Below, piece after piece: positions 6,401 through 8,407 of a DNA stretch of 8,407 nucleotides. The stretch covers positions 1 through 8,407 of the forward strand of contig CAJJQT010000069.1 of assembly GCA_905193995.1 (NCBI GenBank). Reading direction: 5' to 3'. The stretch is from an uncultured Porphyromonadaceae bacterium. GTDB taxonomy: Bacteria > Bacteroidota > Bacteroidia > Bacteroidales > Muribaculaceae. The notes below the pieces were generated by a model. The model made no database searches and had not been told where the DNA came from. It was given only the letters and a program-made list of their open reading frames with translations. The position numbers and the translations under genes were made by a program. Each line of letters begins with the position of its first letter. Positions within the stretch are counted from its first letter, which is position 1.

Positions 6401-7372
6401 ATGGAAAGGAAACGACTCACACTGATCATCAACCCGATTTCAGGCACCCTGTCGAAGAAGGGCGTTGCGCGCTGGGTGCCCGAGCACCTGCGCCGCATGG
6501 GCTTCGACGTCGACGTGGAGTTCACCCGCTGCCCCGGCGACGCCACACGCATAGCCCGCGAGGCTGCTGACGCCGGCGCGTTCGGAGTACTGGCCTGCGG
6601 TGGCGACGGCACCGTCAACGAGGTCGCAACCGGCCTGATCGGCACCGACACCGCCCTGGGCATCCTCCCGGCCGGGTCGGGCAACGGACTGGCGCGCCAC
6701 ATCGGCATACCCATCGACATCCGCCGCTCGCTCAGAATCATCGGCGAGAGCCACATCGAGGCCTGCGACTACGGCACGGTCAACGGCCGCCCGTTCTTCT
6801 GTACGTTCGGCGTCGGATTCGACGCAGCCGTCAGCCACCGCTTCTCGCTCAAGCACCGCCGCGGACTGATGACCTACATCTCGAGCGCCATCGACGAGTT
6901 CATCCAGTACCACCCGCAGGCCTACCGCATCATCGTCGACGGCACCGTCATGACCGAGCGGGCATTCCTCGTTGTGGTATGCAACGCCTCGCAGTACGGC
7001 AACAACGCCTTCATAGCCCCCGCCGCCTCGATCCGCGACGGCATGCTCGACGTCACCATCGTGCATGAGGGCAACTTCGTCACCCACGCCCTGTCGGGCC
7101 TCGAGATGATGACCGGCGTCATCGGCAACCACGGCAAGATACGCACCTTCCGCACCAATCACCTGCGCATCGAGCGCGACGACGCCACCGTCACGCACAT
7201 CGACGGCGATCCCGCCGAGCTCCCGCGCAATCTCGACATCGAATGCCATCCACACGCGCTGAAGGTGTTCATCTCCACGCGCAAGCCACGATTCCGGCCC
7301 CTCATCTCGCCCCTCGTGCTGCTGGTCAAGGACTGGTGGATTGCCCTGGAACGCATTTTCCACAAACACTAA
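6401..7372 (+). CDS. Diacylglycerol kinase family lipid kinase (YegS/DagK-like)
   Basis: The 323-residue product belongs to the soluble DAGK catalytic-domain family, which phosphorylates lipids such as diacylglycerol with ATP at the membrane surface. Motifs run in the usual order: LIINPISG (8-15) at the N-terminus, the nucleotide-binding GGDGTVNEV (67-75), LPAGSGNGLARH (89-100), FGVGFDA (136-142), the second-domain stretch VCNASQYGNNAFIAPAAS (193-210) with DGMLDV (213-218), and DGD (268-270) near the C-terminus. Length is normal for the family, and there is no signal peptide or long membrane segment. The ATG is chosen because LTLIINP must lie close to the N-terminus and no other start is nearby. 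The actual lipid (diacylglycerol, sphingoid base, ceramide or other) cannot be told from sequence. Bacteroidales make sphingolipids, so a sphingoid substrate is conceivable, but that is only inference. Confidence 0.93.
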   Translation: MERKRLTLIINPISGTLSKKGVARWVPEHLRRMGFDVDVEFTRCPGDATRIAREAADAGAFGVLACGGDGTVNEVATGLIGTDTALGILPAGSGNGLARHIGIPIDIRRSLRIIGESHIEACDYGTVNGRPFFCTFGVGFDAAVSHRFSLKHRRGLMTYISSAIDEFIQYHPQAYRIIVDGTVMTERAFLVVVCNASQYGNNAFIAPAASIRDGMLDVTIVHEGNFVTHALSGLEMMTGVIGNHGKIRTFRTNHLRIERDDATVTHIDGDPAELPRNLDIECHPHALKVFISTRKPRFRPLISPLVLLVKDWWIALERIFHKH

Positions 7373-7410
7373 AAAAAGTTATAAAATCGGCGATTGTGGA
7401 AAAATTTCCG

Positions 7411-7418
7411 TATATTTG
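7411..7418 (+). promoter_or_regulatory. Probable -7 element of the mdh promoter
   Basis: TATATTTG matches TAnnTTTG in the 99-bp gap after the lipid kinase gene. The -33 position is degenerate (TCG at 7387-7389, 21-bp spacing). The start of transcription would be near 7424, giving a leader of about 45-50 nt that is A-rich before the ATG and lacks a Shine-Dalgarno sequence. No convincing terminator was seen between the kinase stop and this box, so read-through from the kinase gene is possible. Confidence 0.55.
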
Positions 7419-7471
7419 CAGTGTTATAAGAACATCCGACCATATAACATAAAACCTAAAATATCACAGAC

Positions 7472-8401
7472 ATGTCAAAAGTAACAGTTATCGGCGCCGG
7501 CAATGTAGGCGCAACCTGTGCAAACGTCCTGGTAACCAAACAGGTTGCCGATGAAGTAGTACTCCTCGACATCAAGGAGGGCGTATCCGAAGGCAAGGCC
7601 ATGGACATCATGCAGACTGCCAACATCCTCGATCTCAACACCCGCCTCGTGGGTGTAACCAACGACTACGCCATGACCGAAGGCAGCGACGTTGTGGTCA
7701 TCACCTCGGGCATTCCCCGCAAACCCGGCATGACCCGCGAGGAGCTCATCGGCGTCAACGCCGGCATCGTCAAGTCGGTTACTGACAACGTGCTGAAGCA
7801 TTCACCCAACGCCATCATCATCTGCGTGTCGAACCCCATGGACACCATGACCTACCTCATCCACAAGATGTCGGGCCTGCCCAAAAACCACATCATCGGC
7901 ATGGGCGGCGCTCTCGACAGCGCACGCTTCAAGTACTTCCTGAGCATCGCCCTGGGCGCCAACGCCAAGGAAGTCGAAGGCATCGTCATCGGCGGCCACG
8001 GCGACACCACCATGATCCCGCTCACCCGCTTCGCCGCCTACCGTGGCATCCCCGCCTCGACCCTCCTGCCCAAGGAGCAGCTCGAGAAGGTAGCAGCCGA
8101 CACCATGGTCGGCGGCGCCACCCTCACCAAGCTCCTCGGCACATCGGCATGGTACGCTCCCGGCGCTGCTGCCGCACAGGTTGTCGAAGCTGTACTCCAC
8201 GACCAGAAGAAGCTCATCTCGTGCTCGGCCCTCCTCGACGGCGAATACGGCGAGAAGGACCTCTGCATCGGCGTTCCCTGTATCCTCGGCCGCAACGGCA
8301 TCGAGAAGATTGTCGAATTCGACCTCAACCACGAAGAGAAAGAACTCTTCCACAAGAGCGCCGAAGCCGTTCACAAGACCAACTCGGCCCTCCCCGCCTG
8401 A
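7472..8401 (+). CDS. mdh: Malate dehydrogenase (NAD-dependent, LDH-like type)
   Basis: The enzyme interconverts malate and oxaloacetate with NAD(H) in the cytoplasm. In anaerobic Bacteroidales it usually runs reductively, in the branch leading to fumarate, succinate and propionate. The 309-residue product is complete and of normal length. It has the Rossmann GAGNVG (8-13), an aspartate ending the second strand (D33, for NAD rather than NADP), the mobile-loop motif RKPGMTR (83-89) whose arginines bind the dicarboxylate and mark malate rather than lactate specificity, N121 in VSNPMDTMTY, R152 in LDSARFKYF and the catalytic H176 in GGHGDTT. The stop (8399-8401) is just inside the window edge, so a terminator cannot be judged. 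The start ATG has an A-rich upstream context. Confidence 0.97.
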   Translation: MSKVTVIGAGNVGATCANVLVTKQVADEVVLLDIKEGVSEGKAMDIMQTANILDLNTRLVGVTNDYAMTEGSDVVVITSGIPRKPGMTREELIGVNAGIVKSVTDNVLKHSPNAIIICVSNPMDTMTYLIHKMSGLPKNHIIGMGGALDSARFKYFLSIALGANAKEVEGIVIGGHGDTTMIPLTRFAAYRGIPASTLLPKEQLEKVAADTMVGGATLTKLLGTSAWYAPGAAAAQVVEAVLHDQKKLISCSALLDGEYGEKDLCIGVPCILGRNGIEKIVEFDLNHEEKELFHKSAEAVHKTNSALPA

Positions 8402-8407
8402 AGTTAA

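Noticed and set aside
6440..7369. A 309-codon minus-strand open frame opposite the lipid kinase gene
   Set aside because: Its translation is Asp/Val/Ala/Glu-rich, as expected from the reverse complement of GC-rich codons, with no recognisable motif.
7398..7409. GGAAAAATTTCC near-palindrome between the kinase and mdh genes, considered as a terminator
   Set aside because: The stem is only five A/T-rich pairs with a 2-nt loop and no U-tract follows. It lies just upstream of the mdh -7 box and is probably chance in an A/T-rich spacer.

Overview
The window looks like a chromosomal segment from a GC-rich member of the Bacteroidales. Muribaculaceae or Rikenellaceae would fit, but the genus cannot be fixed from this sequence. 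The evidence is the Bacteroidetes-type promoters (TTG, about 20 bp, then TAnnTTTG), the lack of Shine-Dalgarno sequences in short A/T-rich leaders, and the protein types: exported M6 peptidase with a fibronectin III module, exported six-hairpin glycosidase, and LDH-like malate dehydrogenase. No mobile elements, CRISPR array, rRNA or tRNA genes were seen.

The left three quarters is read on the minus strand. From its promoter leftwards it holds tilS (tRNA-Ile lysidine synthetase), then after 13 bp a large secreted six-hairpin glycosidase with a C-terminal carbohydrate-binding-like module. An ATGA overlap leads into a small secreted protein with a cytidine/guanine-deaminase-like fold that has lost its zinc ligands. 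These three are probably one operon. A 126-bp gap follows with a 37-bp inverted repeat and a consensus promoter, which drives an exported M6-family metalloprotease whose C-terminus runs off the left edge.

On the right, the plus strand carries a diacylglycerol-kinase-family lipid kinase and a complete malate dehydrogenase gene (mdh) with its own promoter and about a 45-nt leader. The 269-bp divergent region between tilS and the lipid kinase has two near-perfect consensus promoters facing away from each other. Each -7 box sits only 4-7 bp from the start codon, so both genes are predicted to make leaderless or nearly leaderless mRNAs. The same region has a 13-bp-stem hairpin and a second possible upstream promoter for the kinase.

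The core genes serve tRNA decoding (tilS), lipid phosphorylation (kinase) and central carbon metabolism (mdh). The exported genes suggest glycan and protein breakdown in a gut-like setting. I saw no defence system or other clearly new multi-gene system. The most unusual items are the exported pseudo-deaminase, its translational coupling to the glycosidase, and the back-to-back leaderless promoters.
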